A stretch of DNA of 64,000 nt from Flavobacteriales bacterium BRH_c54 (GCA_000961845.1 LADZ01000021.1:62001-126000), one strand, 5' to 3'; positions 33,601 through 42,536 are shown, numbered from the stretch's first letter. The notes: generated by a model not told the origin, from the letters alone. Program-made: numbers and translations.

Positions 33601-35075
33601 TCATCCTTCATATCAAGAAAACCATCAAAAATTTGATTTTGAAAATTACCATCAACTGTTATATTAGAATAAGGATAATCTTTAAGCTCAATCTTTTTAA
33701 TTTTTCCGGTAAGCTTAGCATCTATATCTTTAAGCGAAAAACCACTTCCTACAATTTTAGTATTTAAAGCAATTTTTCCTATTTGCTTAGGTACTTCAAA
33801 AAACTTACCTAAATGAAAACTACGTGTACTTATTTTTCCCGAATAATAAGTTTTATCCGGTTTCATTTTTAAAGCTAAATCCGTTTGAATATTACCTAAA
33901 GCTGTAGAAAAATTACCATAAGCAACAAAATCATTTAAAAAGCCTGAAACCTTACCTTTGAAATTAATATTTCCAAGGTGCTTCATATTATCAGGCAGTT
34001 GAATAAACGTCTCGCTAACAAAAGGATATAAAGGAATTTGTTCTAACCTCCTTTTTGAAGTAATCAAAGATTTAATGTCCAAGTAAATAAAAATTTCTTC
34101 CGGCTTAGGAATACCGCTTATATCTGCGTTTCCACTAAAATAAGTACCATCATCAGTAGTTATAGATAAATTTCTACCTTTTAATTTGTCTAGTCTTCCT
34201 TTCACATCACCATCCAGAATGACATATTTATTTAAACAATCTAACTCTTTGGTAAAAAAACAGATGTCTCTAAAACTTACTTTGGATGAATCAAAATGTG
34301 ATTCTATGTCAACATTAGTAATAAATTCAGATAAATCAGCAAAACTATCTGTTGCAAAAACAACATCACCATTTATAACAGAATTAGGAGTTTTTAACAA
34401 CATCTTTTCAGCAAAAATTCCTTTATTAGAAATAGCAAAATCAGTAGTTAAATCATCTAATTGAAAACCCGATTTCTCATAAAAACTCATGTTGTGAATT
34501 TCACTTGCCACACCACTAGGAATAAAATCTATATCTTTTAATAATGTATTTAAATAAGTTATATTAACATGTTGATAATCCACTCCATAACCAATAGATT
34601 CTACTCTGTTATTATCATAAATAAACTTGCCTTTATTAATTTCAACATTATTAAATTTAACTTCCCATTTTGTTGCAGTTGTATCATCTGCTTCTGTTGA
34701 AGAGAAATGATCTATAATAAAAAACAAATTATTACGAAGGCTGTCTTTGTGGTGTTGTAAATTAAAATAAGGTTCTTTTAAAGTTATTTTTTTAATATCA
34801 ATCTTATTATTCCCTAAAGAAAACACTCCAATTTTAGCCTCTATTTCATTGGCATAAAAAAGCGTATCATTATGCAAATCTTCAACATATAAACGATTAA
34901 TTTTTAAATTATTAAAGAAAGAAACTTCAACATTTTCAACACTAATAGTAGTATTAAGCTCTTTTGATAAATGATTAAGATACTTTTTTACTAAAAAAGT
35001 TTGGAACGCATTGTTATAAACAGTCAAAGAAAGAAAAATAGCTACAAGCACAACAAATGCTGCAACAAATAACAT
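30624..35075 (-). CDS. tamB: Translocation and assembly module protein TamB
   Basis: A 1483-residue envelope protein with an N-terminal membrane anchor (MLFVAAFVVLVAIFLSLTVY), a very long body of beta-rich repeats typical of AsmA/TamB lipid-bridge proteins, and a C-terminal TamB (DUF490) domain from about residue 1000 to the end, including MKSRGNGNLKLEINSAGDFS and FDIVLPTADEDTKSKVKSVL. TamB proteins span the periplasm and help to move phospholipid or to insert outer-membrane proteins. No TamA gene is adjacent; an Omp85-like protein is encoded at 40421-41845. It is divergent from tsaD across a 61-nt gap. Confidence 0.92.
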   Translation of the reverse strand: MLFVAAFVVLVAIFLSLTVYNNAFQTFLVKKYLNHLSKELNTTISVENVEVSFFNNLKINRLYVEDLHNDTLFYANEIEAKIGVFSLGNNKIDIKKITLKEPYFNLQHHKDSLRNNLFFIIDHFSSTEADDTTATKWEVKFNNVEINKGKFIYDNNRVESIGYGVDYQHVNITYLNTLLKDIDFIPSGVASEIHNMSFYEKSGFQLDDLTTDFAISNKGIFAEKMLLKTPNSVINGDVVFATDSFADLSEFITNVDIESHFDSSKVSFRDICFFTKELDCLNKYVILDGDVKGRLDKLKGRNLSITTDDGTYFSGNADISGIPKPEEIFIYLDIKSLITSKRRLEQIPLYPFVSETFIQLPDNMKHLGNINFKGKVSGFLNDFVAYGNFSTALGNIQTDLALKMKPDKTYYSGKISTRSFHLGKFFEVPKQIGKIALNTKIVGSGFSLKDIDAKLTGKIKKIELKDYPYSNITVDGNFQNQIFDGFLDMKDENLTFNFNGSVDFSGELPHLQFTSEIKEAKLAKLNLIETKEKMNTRFSTDVKIDLIGNNIDNIVGEIEMHNTNYIDKLDTIFIPNTYLKSIKTNGSKSIQLNSDFAAMEVHGNYQFTDFRAIINNIIYTYLPSQNKEIYTPEKITNNFNFTATILNTDILTKLFFNDVRFGTNTTIIGEYNSNANHLIVSGSADSVSAYGNKFKTIKLNGKADNSQLELDVDIGKVLVFNVDSLFMNDFKLSGILRDDSLITDITWLNDTLSGRPLDASLNNVTYFQREQITSSFSNAYIYLDDLQWQLSDGNTIVIDTNSISISNFKFANENQKLIVDGTISNDNTKQQMDVMFENFDLGLFKSLIPQNAAKLEGVFNGVASLKKMNNELLFTSDLNINNFKLNDYLIGQGNIKSKWITEKEALNIDAKFFNERMPSIIVYGYYYTNKSVEDNLDFLITLNQTELNILDAYVKDYVTDLDGKATANIQVKGSMNAPEFDGKISLIGTSGTVNYLKTKYEVPSLLIKVTPDMISFDNALFLDERKNKAYGTATLFHNNFKNFSFDLGMRLEDFMVLNTNRLDNPDYYGIAFASGVVGVNYDQYTSKTGIEANITTSKNTIFNIPLDGNEEIEENKYITFVTKIDSSALANMVEEEVDLSNYFMTFDLKVTDDAEIRLIFDEKIGDIMKSRGNGNLKLEINSAGDFSIFGDYVVKSGDYLFTLQNVINKRFNLLEGGTIKWNGDPLDAQVDISASYRTRARLYDLLMSMDTSDVLKKRIPVDLVLHMKNSLLAPDINFDIVLPTADEDTKSKVKSVLYVSSHEENIQELNRQVFSLLVLNRFLPPPGVDGVAGNAGLEKTATSELLSNQLSNWLSKISNEFDIGVNYRPGDEISPQEFELALSTQLLNDRLIIDSNFGIADRQNGSTVNQNTNNLIGDVVLEYKISKDGKLRVKAFNKSNQFSLLEINSPYTQGVGISYKEEFDNIGEFFRSFYSLFQRRIKK

Positions 35076-35108
35076 TATTTTATTTCTTTTTTTGATAGTT
35101 TTGAACTT

Positions 35109-35116
35109 TAATTTTG
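35109..35116 (+). promoter_or_regulatory. Putative -7 box of tsaD
   Basis: TAATTTTG matches TAnnTTTG 20 nt before the tsaD ATG at 35137, supporting the ATG over the upstream TTG at 35092. The opposite strand has TATTTTTG (35123-35130) facing tamB, so the two divergent promoters would interleave. Confidence 0.4.
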
Positions 35117-35136
35117 AGACCTCAAAAATACATTTA

Positions 35137-36162
35137 ATGCATCAATCTTCCATAATAATTTTAGGAATAGAATCATCTTGTGATGATACCGCTGCTGCTG
35201 TAATCTCTAACGGCAAAGTCCTTGCCAACATTATAGCCAACCAAGAAGTACATAAAAAGTATGGAGGAGTAGTTCCTGAGCTTGCTTCTAGGGCTCATCA
35301 GCAAAACATTGTACCCGTAGTAGATGCTGCTCTAAAAAAAGCAGGCATAAGTAAAAATGATATTACTGCTGTGGCATACACTAATGGACCGGGGTTATTA
35401 GGGTCTTTATTAGTAGGAAGCTCTTTTGCCAAAACACTTTCAATTGGATTAGACATTCCTGCAATAGCTGTAAACCACATGCAAGGACACATTTTAGCTC
35501 ACTTTATTAAAGAATTGGATGAAGAAAAAGAAATGCCAGAATTTCCATTTTTGTGCTTAACGGTAAGTGGCGGACACACGCAAATTGTTAAGGTGGACGA
35601 TTTTTTTAAAATGAAAGTTATTGGCGAAACCATTGATGATGCTGCTGGAGAAGCTTTTGATAAAGTTGCCAAGATGCTTCAACTACCCTATCCCGGTGGT
35701 CCATTGGTTGATAAATATGCTAAAGAAGGAAATCCTGACAGATTTTCATTTCCTCACCCAAAAGTAGATGGATTGAATTTTAGTTTTAGTGGATTAAAAA
35801 CTTCTATCCTATACTTTTTACAAAAAGAACTTAAAAGCAACCCTGAATTTATTACCGAAAATATAAAAGATATTTGTGCCGGAATTCAAAAAACCATAGT
35901 TGATATCCTTATGGAAAAATTACTGACAGCAGTAGAAGAAACAAACATAAAACAAATTGCTATTGCTGGTGGAGTTTCTGCTAATTCCGGATTAAGAACT
36001 GCTCTTCAATCTCTTACCAAAAAAGATATAAAAGTATTCATCCCTAAATTTGAATACTGCACCGATAATGCAGCTATGATAGCTATTACCGGTTATTACA
36101 GCTATTTAGAAAATCATGACTTTTCTAAAAATTCTATACCAAATGCTAGAATGAAGCTATAA
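35137..36162 (+). CDS. tsaD: tRNA threonylcarbamoyladenosine synthase component TsaD
   Basis: A 341-residue ASKHA-fold protein that transfers the threonylcarbamoyl group to A37 of ANN-decoding tRNAs, with TsaB and TsaE. Motifs are ILGIESSCDDTAAAV, the iron-binding NHMQGH (113-118), CLTVSGGHTQIV, DDAAGEAFDKVAKML and FSFSGLKTS. The open frame reaches a TTG at 35092, but the ATG at 35137 (MHQSSIIILG) matches family starts and lies behind a -7 box. mtaB, which modifies the same A37 base further, is encoded downstream on the same strand. Confidence 0.96.
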   Translation: MHQSSIIILGIESSCDDTAAAVISNGKVLANIIANQEVHKKYGGVVPELASRAHQQNIVPVVDAALKKAGISKNDITAVAYTNGPGLLGSLLVGSSFAKTLSIGLDIPAIAVNHMQGHILAHFIKELDEEKEMPEFPFLCLTVSGGHTQIVKVDDFFKMKVIGETIDDAAGEAFDKVAKMLQLPYPGGPLVDKYAKEGNPDRFSFPHPKVDGLNFSFSGLKTSILYFLQKELKSNPEFITENIKDICAGIQKTIVDILMEKLLTAVEETNIKQIAIAGGVSANSGLRTALQSLTKKDIKVFIPKFEYCTDNAAMIAITGYYSYLENHDFSKNSIPNARMKL

Positions 36163-36210
36163 ATTGCTTATTTTTATCGATAAATCCAACCTGACTAATA
36201 TTTAACCTTT

Positions 36211-36597
36211 GTGATAGCAATTGATTATATAGAAACCGAAACAGCCATTTTAGAGCTTAGAGAAGATTATTTGTACATTGCTTTTAAAAAAGATGTTATT
36301 GTAGAATTAGAACACATTATTGCCAACAAAAAAGCCAGAGAAAAAATTCAACAAGGAAAAAAAATGTTAGTACTCGGAGATATCCGTAAAATATGGCACA
36401 TTTCAAAAGCAGCTCAAGATTATTTAGCAAGTAAAGAAGTAACCAATTTAAATATTGCTATGGCTATCTTAACAAGCTCACTAATGACTGTATTATTAGC
36501 TAATTTTTTTATTAAATTTAAAAAACCGGCTACTCCAACCAAAATGTTTAATAATGAAGAAAAAGCTATCAAATGGTTATTATCATTTGAACATTAA
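36211..36597 (+). CDS. Small STAS/SpoIIAA-like protein
   Basis: A 128-residue protein starting with GTG at 36211. The pattern LELREDYLYIAFKKDVIVEL, then GKKMLVLGDIRKIWHISKAA and AMAILTSSLMTVLLANFFIK, suggests a SpoIIAA/STAS-like alpha-beta fold in which one helix is quite hydrophobic. Such proteins bind partners in signalling or lipid contexts. It sits between tsaD and the aminotransferase gene with short gaps. I cannot name a substrate or partner; a SpoIIE-type phosphatase is encoded about 10 kb away, but no link is shown. Confidence 0.65.
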   Translation: MIAIDYIETETAILELREDYLYIAFKKDVIVELEHIIANKKAREKIQQGKKMLVLGDIRKIWHISKAAQDYLASKEVTNLNIAMAILTSSLMTVLLANFFIKFKKPATPTKMFNNEEKAIKWLLSFEH

Positions 36598-36712
36598 CCC
36601 TTCAGTTTCTCATTTTCAAGAAATATTTTGTGCTTCAATTTCTTAATGTTAGCTATTGAAATAAGATTTATAACATCAATTTTCAGTAATTTCGCCACTT
36701 TAATTTTGCTTT

Positions 36713-37909
36713 ATGAACAAAACATTATCCAACAGAATTAACAACTTAAGCGAGTCACAAACCCTTGCTATGACAAGGCTGAGTAGAGAACTACAAGCTG
36801 AAGGAAAAGACGTAATTAGCCTAAGCATTGGAGAACCTGATTTTGATACGCCTCAACTTATAAAAGATGCCGCTAAAAAAGCAATAGACGAAAACTATAC
36901 GCACTACACGCCAGTTCCGGGCTATCCCGAACTAAGAAAAGCTGCGGCAAACAAATTAAAAAGAGATAATAATTTAGATTATTCTTTTGAGCAAATAGTG
37001 GTTTCTACAGGAGCAAAACACTCTCTTACTAATTTGGCATTGAGTATTTTAAACCCAGATGATGAGGTTGTTTTATTGGCTCCTTATTGGGTGAGCTACA
37101 TTGAAATGATTAAAATTGCTGAAGCTACCCCTATAATTGTAAACACCACTATTGAAACCGATTTTAAAATTACTATCGATCAACTTAAAAATGCCATTAC
37201 GTCTAAAACCAGAATGATTTGGTTTAGCTCCCCTTGTAACCCTAGTGGTTCCGTTTATACTAAAGAAGAACTGTTGGCAATTGCTGAATTGGTGAAAAAT
37301 TATCCCGATATCATTATTGTTTCTGATGAAATTTACGAACACATTAATTTTGTTGGTAAACACGAAAGTATTGCTCAGTTTGATTTTATAAAAGACCAAG
37401 TGGTGGTAGTAAATGGTGTTTCTAAAGGGTTTGCTATGACTGGCTGGAGAATTGGTTTTATTGCTGCTCCGAAATGGATAGCCGATGCTTGTACTAAAAT
37501 GCAAGGTCAGTTTACTTCTGGAACTTGTAGTATTGCCCAAAAAGCGGCTGAAGCTGCTTTAGAAGCTGACACTTCTATTGTAAACGATATGGTTGCTGCT
37601 TTTCAAAAAAGAAAAGAGTTGGTGTATGATTTAATGAAAGACATTCCCGGAATTAAAATGAACCAACCTAAAGGTGCTTTTTATTTTTTTCCAGATGTTT
37701 CTTCTTACTTTGGAAAATCTTATAACGGAGAAGTGATAAAAGATGCAACAGATTTATGTATGTTTTTATTAAATAAAGGCTTAGTGGCATTAGTTAGTGG
37801 CGATGCTTTTGGAAATCCGGAGTGTTTAAGAATTTCTTATGCTACTTCTGAGGAAGTACTAAAAGAATCTATCAACAGAATTAAAAACACCTTAGCTTTA
37901 TTGAAATAA
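36713..37909 (+). CDS. aspC: Aspartate aminotransferase (class I PLP)
   Basis: A 398-residue aminotransferase of the I-gamma subgroup. The PLP-binding lysine is K238 in VNGVSKGFAMTGWRIGF. Other marks are SLSIGEPDFDTP, HYTPVPGYPELRKAAANKL, SPCNPSGSVY and the carboxylate-binding RISYATS. It transfers an amino group between aspartate and 2-oxoglutarate, perhaps also prephenate in this subgroup. The TAATTTTG at 36701 ends only 5 nt before the ATG, so transcription may give a very short leader. mtaB follows 13 nt after the stop. Confidence 0.94.
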   Translation: MNKTLSNRINNLSESQTLAMTRLSRELQAEGKDVISLSIGEPDFDTPQLIKDAAKKAIDENYTHYTPVPGYPELRKAAANKLKRDNNLDYSFEQIVVSTGAKHSLTNLALSILNPDDEVVLLAPYWVSYIEMIKIAEATPIIVNTTIETDFKITIDQLKNAITSKTRMIWFSSPCNPSGSVYTKEELLAIAELVKNYPDIIIVSDEIYEHINFVGKHESIAQFDFIKDQVVVVNGVSKGFAMTGWRIGFIAAPKWIADACTKMQGQFTSGTCSIAQKAAEAALEADTSIVNDMVAAFQKRKELVYDLMKDIPGIKMNQPKGAFYFFPDVSSYFGKSYNGEVIKDATDLCMFLLNKGLVALVSGDAFGNPECLRISYATSEEVLKESINRIKNTLALLK

Positions 37910-37922
37910 TTGTAATTTACGA

Positions 37923-39245
37923 ATGAACCCAACAAAAAAAGTAGCTTTATATACCCTCGGTTGTAAACTGAATTTTTCAGAAACTTCTTCTATTGCCAGA
38001 ATGTTTCAAGAAGAAGGTTTTGCAAGAGTTGATTTTAACGATACACCTGATGTTTTTGTAATAAACACTTGTTCGGTTACCGAAAATGCTGACAAAAAAT
38101 GTAAGCAATTAGTAAAAAAAGCCAAAAAAATAAATCCTGATGCATTTGTAGCCATAATTGGCTGTTATGCTCAGTTAAAACCTGAAGAGATTGCTCAAAT
38201 TCATGGTGTAAACATGGTACTTGGTGCCGCAGAAAAATTCAAAATTGTTGATTATTTTAATCAGCAAGAAAAAAGCGAAATTGCTCAGGTACATGCTTCA
38301 AAAATTAAAGAAGCAAAAGATTTTATTCCTTCTTATTCTCATGGCGACAGAACACGTTCTTTCCTTAAAATACAAGATGGTTGCGATTACTTTTGTACTT
38401 TTTGTACCATTCCATTGGCGAGAGGTAAAAGTAGAAATCAATCTATAGCCGAAACGGTTAAAGTTGCAGAAAAAATAGCTAAAACAAACATTAAAGAAGT
38501 AGTTTTAACCGGTGTGAATATTGGAGATTTTGGTCAGGGCGAAGGAAATGAAGATTTTTACCAATTAGTACAAGCTTTAGACAAAGTTGATGGCATTAAT
38601 AGATACAGAATATCATCTATAGAACCAAACTTACTGAGTAATAATATTATTGATTTTGTAAGCCAATCTGATAAGTTTATGCCTCATTTTCATATTCCGC
38701 TGCAATCAGGTTCCAACAAAATATTAAAAATGATGCGTAGAAAATACCTCAAAGAATTATATTCCGAAAGGGTTTATCGTATTAAAGAAAAAATGCCTCA
38801 CGCTTGTATTGGTGTAGATGTTATTGTTGGTTTTCCTGATGAAACTGATAAAGATTTCTTAGAAACTTATAACTTCTTAAATGAATTGCCTATCTCCTAC
38901 TTGCATGTATTTACTTATTCCGAAAGACAAAATACAACTGCGATTAAACTAGATAATCCGGTACCGAAAGAAGTAAGAAGCGAAAGAAGTAAAATGTTGC
39001 ACATTCTTTCTGAAAAGAAAAAAAGATATTTTTATGAGCAGTTTTTAGGTAAATCATTTAATGTTTTACTGGAAGCCGAACAACATGAAGGCTTTTTAAA
39101 TGGTTTTACTGAAAATTACATTAAAGTAAAAGTTCCTTACGAGACAGCTTTAGAAAACACCATACAACAAATTAATATAAGCACTATTGATTCAGAAAAT
39201 GTTGCAGAAGGAGAGTTAATTTTAAATTACAAATTAGAGGTTTAA
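37923..39245 (+). CDS. mtaB: tRNA t6A37 methylthiotransferase MtaB
   Basis: A 440-residue radical SAM enzyme that adds methylthio to t6A37 in tRNA. The N-terminal domain holds the first cluster cysteines (YTLGCKLNFSET, INTCSVTENADKKC, IIGCYAQLKPEE), the radical SAM motif is CDYFCTFC, and the C-terminal TRAM-like domain follows. LGCK near the start and IPLARGKSRNQS after the SAM motif point to MtaB rather than MiaB or RimO. Its substrate modification is made by TsaD, encoded three genes upstream. Confidence 0.93.
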   Translation: MNPTKKVALYTLGCKLNFSETSSIARMFQEEGFARVDFNDTPDVFVINTCSVTENADKKCKQLVKKAKKINPDAFVAIIGCYAQLKPEEIAQIHGVNMVLGAAEKFKIVDYFNQQEKSEIAQVHASKIKEAKDFIPSYSHGDRTRSFLKIQDGCDYFCTFCTIPLARGKSRNQSIAETVKVAEKIAKTNIKEVVLTGVNIGDFGQGEGNEDFYQLVQALDKVDGINRYRISSIEPNLLSNNIIDFVSQSDKFMPHFHIPLQSGSNKILKMMRRKYLKELYSERVYRIKEKMPHACIGVDVIVGFPDETDKDFLETYNFLNELPISYLHVFTYSERQNTTAIKLDNPVPKEVRSERSKMLHILSEKKKRYFYEQFLGKSFNVLLEAEQHEGFLNGFTENYIKVKVPYETALENTIQQINISTIDSENVAEGELILNYKLEV

Positions 39246-39284
39246 AATTAAAACCATTAAACTTATAAACTTCAAACTAAAAAA

Positions 39285-40442
39285 ATGTTTCCATTCCTAT
39301 CAGATTTAATCAACTATTTATTCGGATTTTCTTTTTCGTTTCCATTGCCCATGTTTGGGTTTATGGTAGCCATAGCCTTTATAGCCGCTAATTTACTTTT
39401 TGTAAAAGAAATGAAAAGAAAAGAAGCTGATGGCTTATTATCTGCCGACACTATAAAAGTTATTAAAGGAAAAAAAGCATCCGTAAATGAACTTCTTAGC
39501 AACGGACTTTTCGGTTTTGTTATTGGTTATAAATTAGGCGGAATTATTTTAAATTATACTCAGGCTGCTGAAGATCTACAGTCTTACGTAATGTCTTTAG
39601 AAGGAAATCTACTAAGTGGAATTGTGTTGGCAGCTGTATTAGCTTACCTAAAATATAGAGAAGCAGAAAAAAACAGGTTACCGGAGCCTAAAGAAGTAAC
39701 AGAAGTTGTTCGTCCTTACCAACATGTGGGCAACATGACTTTTATTGCTGCTATTGGTGGGATTTTAGGAGCGAAGATATTTGATGCTGTTGAGGATTTA
39801 GAAAGATTAATGGAAGATCCTATTGGTGTAATTTTATCAGGTTCGGGATTGAGTATTTATGGCGGATTAATAATTGGTGGTGGTGCTGTAGTCTATTATG
39901 CTCATAAAAAAGGATTAAAATTAGTACATGTTATAGATGCTTGTGCTCCGGGATTGATGCTCGCATACGGAATTGGCAGAATTGGTTGTCAACTTTCGGG
40001 TGATGGCGATTGGGGAACCACCAACGAATTACCTATACCGGAAGCAATAAGCTTTTTACCTGATTGGATGTGGTCTTTTACTTATCCTCACAATGTGAAT
40101 GGTGAAGGAATTTTAATTGCCGGTTGTGAAGGTAAATATTGCTACGAATTAGCAACTCCTGTTTGGCCTACTCCGTTTTACGAAACGGTAATGGCTTTCA
40201 TGATTTTTGGTGGTTTATGGGCTTTCAGAAAAAAAATAACTACCCCCGGAGTGATGTTTTCTTTCTACCTTATTTTTAATGGTATTGAACGTTTTCTGAT
40301 AGAAAAAATAAGAATTAATCCTGATTATAATATTTTGGGAATGAAAGCTACACAAGCAGAAATTATTGCCGTATTACTTATTATAGCCGGAATTGGCGGG
40401 GTTTGGTACGCTAAGAAATCCTACAAAGGAGCTACAAAGTGA
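39285..40442 (+). CDS. lgt: Prolipoprotein diacylglyceryl transferase family protein (variant Lgt)
   Basis: A 385-residue polytopic membrane protein related to Lgt, which attaches diacylglycerol to the lipobox cysteine. Seven or so membrane segments and the LSIYGGLIIGGG and YGIGRIGCQLSGDGDWG stretches are visible. The last is where classical Lgt has GRxGNFxN, so the asparagines are replaced. The protein is also about 100 residues longer than usual, with an insert at residues 50-150. The N-terminal LPMFGFMVAIAF matches Lgt. It may be the main enzyme of the cell or a paralogue. Its 3' end overlaps the convergent Omp85-like gene by 22 nt. Confidence 0.8.
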   Translation: MFPFLSDLINYLFGFSFSFPLPMFGFMVAIAFIAANLLFVKEMKRKEADGLLSADTIKVIKGKKASVNELLSNGLFGFVIGYKLGGIILNYTQAAEDLQSYVMSLEGNLLSGIVLAAVLAYLKYREAEKNRLPEPKEVTEVVRPYQHVGNMTFIAAIGGILGAKIFDAVEDLERLMEDPIGVILSGSGLSIYGGLIIGGGAVVYYAHKKGLKLVHVIDACAPGLMLAYGIGRIGCQLSGDGDWGTTNELPIPEAISFLPDWMWSFTYPHNVNGEGILIAGCEGKYCYELATPVWPTPFYETVMAFMIFGGLWAFRKKITTPGVMFSFYLIFNGIERFLIEKIRINPDYNILGMKATQAEIIAVLLIIAGIGGVWYAKKSYKGATK

Positions 40443-41845
40443 AGGAATAAACCGTGTTCGTTTAAATGATTTATGCTATATTCTACTCTAAAAACGACAT
40501 CATAATAGGTAACAAAATCTAACGCCACTCCTGCACTATACAGATGTGTATTATTCAAAGGATTTGTTTTACTCAATTCTCGGTCATATACATAACCTGT
40601 ATCGAAAAACAACCCTGAATAAACAGAAAGGGGTACTTTCTTAAATTTCTCAGAAAACAAAAAAGGTAGATACGTAATTTTATTATCTACTAAGGCATAC
40701 CTAAACTGTGTTTTTGCTAATCCGTAATGCTCCCCATGAATTACATAAAACTCATAACCTCTTACTAAGTTATTGTTATAACCCAATCCACCCAACAAAT
40801 AAAATGGCGGACGTTCTAACGAATATTTGCCTTTGGTATATACAGCAAAATAAGTTCTGCTACCCATTTTCCAATATTTACGTAGAGAAAACAATCCGTA
40901 CAATGCATCTATCCCATGGTCAGAAATTCCAAATCCATTTTTAATCACATTAAATTCAGCAAAATATCCTTTTGTAGGATAACTTTTAAAGTTTCGCTTA
41001 TCTCTTTTAAAAGAGTATAAAAAACTAAACAAACTGGTATTGTTATCTTTCTTCTCTAAAAATTCATCCGAAAGAGCAAAAACAGTATCAGCAATACTAA
41101 AGTAATGATGTCTTACTTCAAAAGAATGTAAATTATATAACTTAGGGCGATACTCATAATTTATTCTGGAAACAAATTGTTCTTGCAAATAAAGTTCATC
41201 CATTTTTACAAAATCCCTCTTATTATCAGTGGTTCCATACATTACCTCATGGTTTCTGTTGTAATTAAACCCCACCATAAAACCTTGTGTTTGCTTTTTA
41301 TTAAGATAAGGAACATGATAACGAAACTCCGCTTTTTCGGTATAACCACCTTGAGCTTTAAACACCAAACGCTCCTTCCTTCCTCTAAAGTTTTCTTTGG
41401 CTAGATAAAGCCCATAGTTTACCCTATCAAAATTTTTAGTTTCCCACCAGGTATTAAAGTTCGTTTCTTGCACTTCAAAAATTGGTAATGGCCACCAATA
41501 CCAACGTTCTTCCACAGTAACATAAATAGAAATAATTTCATCAGTAAAATATACTACATCAACATTTACAAAATTAAAAAGCAAGGTGTTCATTAAATTA
41601 CTTTGTGTTCTTTCCGTAATGTAATTAAGCTTATTTTTAGAAATAGTATCGTTTATACTAAAAGGAAACTCTCTTTCAATAATATGATTTCTAGTGGTTT
41701 TATTACCTATGATTTTATATTCTACCACTACAACAGCTGTATCCATATCGATACCTTCTGCACTTGCTTTTGTTGGTTTAAAAACAAGCAACACGAGCAA
41801 CAACATCCATACTATTGGATAAAAATAAGTGGAGCGAAAAAGCAT
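40421..41845 (-). CDS. Omp85/BamA-like outer-membrane protein
   Basis: A 474-residue protein with a signal peptide (MLLLVLLVFKPTKASA), a single POTRA-like domain (YKIIGNKTTRNHIIEREFPF to ISIYVTVEERWYWWPLPIFE) and a barrel of about 16 strands. It is smaller than BamA, so it may be an accessory insertase or a TamA-type partner of the TamB encoded at 30624-35075. The link is an inference. It follows the CBS-domain gene with a 4-nt gap on the same strand. Confidence 0.82.
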   Translation of the reverse strand: MLFRSTYFYPIVWMLLLVLLVFKPTKASAEGIDMDTAVVVVEYKIIGNKTTRNHIIEREFPFSINDTISKNKLNYITERTQSNLMNTLLFNFVNVDVVYFTDEIISIYVTVEERWYWWPLPIFEVQETNFNTWWETKNFDRVNYGLYLAKENFRGRKERLVFKAQGGYTEKAEFRYHVPYLNKKQTQGFMVGFNYNRNHEVMYGTTDNKRDFVKMDELYLQEQFVSRINYEYRPKLYNLHSFEVRHHYFSIADTVFALSDEFLEKKDNNTSLFSFLYSFKRDKRNFKSYPTKGYFAEFNVIKNGFGISDHGIDALYGLFSLRKYWKMGSRTYFAVYTKGKYSLERPPFYLLGGLGYNNNLVRGYEFYVIHGEHYGLAKTQFRYALVDNKITYLPFLFSEKFKKVPLSVYSGLFFDTGYVYDRELSKTNPLNNTHLYSAGVALDFVTYYDVVFRVEYSINHLNEHGLFLHFVAPL

Positions 41846-41849
41846 TTAA

Positions 41850-42512
41850 TTAAGGGTTTAAAAACCTCATGAATTCATCATATCTGTTTTGTAAATCTTT
41901 CTGATAATCAGTTTCGTTATATGAAGCGGTGATAGTATAATTAAACCTCTCAAAGGTGGCTAATATTCTGGTAATTTCGTTTTTATTTATTTTTAAGGTT
42001 ACTTCCAGCTTAGTAGAGTCAGGATGTGAAGTAATAAATGAAGCCAATATTTTAGCATTATCAGATTCAACAATTTTGGCAATTTCTGCTAATGAATAAT
42101 CATTTATGTTTAATTGAATAGTAATAATACTCCCTTGATTGGCAATAGAAACTGTTTCTGAAAAGAATTTTAAAATACTATTAATAGTGATAATCCCCAA
42201 AAACTTATCATTAGCACCTAAAACCGGTAATAAATCCACTTCATTTTGAACTATTAATGAAATAATCTCAAAAACATGCTGGTTTTCGTGAACATAAGGC
42301 TTCTTAAACATAAGGTTGTAAGAGCTAATTAAATCGTCAATATTGCTTCTATCTAATAATTGCGTTTCTTCTATCATACCCAAATATTCGCCATTATTAA
42401 CCACAGGAAGATCGGTTACTTTAAATTCTTCCATCCAATCTAACGCTCTACTACCTTTGTCAGATAATTTTAATGGTGGTATCTCATAAGTAATTAATTG
42501 AGAAGCTATCAT
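41850..42512 (-). CDS. CBS-domain protein with ACT-like tail
   Basis: A 220-residue cytoplasmic protein. Residues 1-135 hold two CBS motifs (FKVTDLPVVNNGEYLGMIEE; VDLLPVLGANDKFLGIITIN), which usually bind adenine nucleotides. Residues about 145-205 resemble an ACT domain (ITIQLNINDYSLAEIAKIVE). The protein has no catalytic domain, so it is a regulator or sensor; its partner is unknown. It shares an 85-nt divergent intergenic region with pdxJ, a neighbourhood I recall from other flavobacteria, and it is coupled to the Omp85-like gene downstream. Confidence 0.85.
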   Translation of the reverse strand: MIASQLITYEIPPLKLSDKGSRALDWMEEFKVTDLPVVNNGEYLGMIEETQLLDRSNIDDLISSYNLMFKKPYVHENQHVFEIISLIVQNEVDLLPVLGANDKFLGIITINSILKFFSETVSIANQGSIITIQLNINDYSLAEIAKIVESDNAKILASFITSHPDSTKLEVTLKINKNEITRILATFERFNYTITASYNETDYQKDLQNRYDEFMRFLNP

Positions 42513-42528
42513 AATTAAAAATTGTTTA

Positions 42529-42536
42529 TACTTTTG
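42529..42536 (+). promoter_or_regulatory. Putative -7 box of pdxJ
   Basis: TACTTTTG matches TAnnTTTG about 60 nt upstream of the pdxJ ATG, inside the CBS/pdxJ divergent gap. No TTG is at the expected distance. Confidence 0.3.

Noticed and set aside
37073-37540. 155-codon minus-strand frame inside aspC
   Set aside because: It lies wholly within the well-supported aminotransferase gene and has no recognisable domain.
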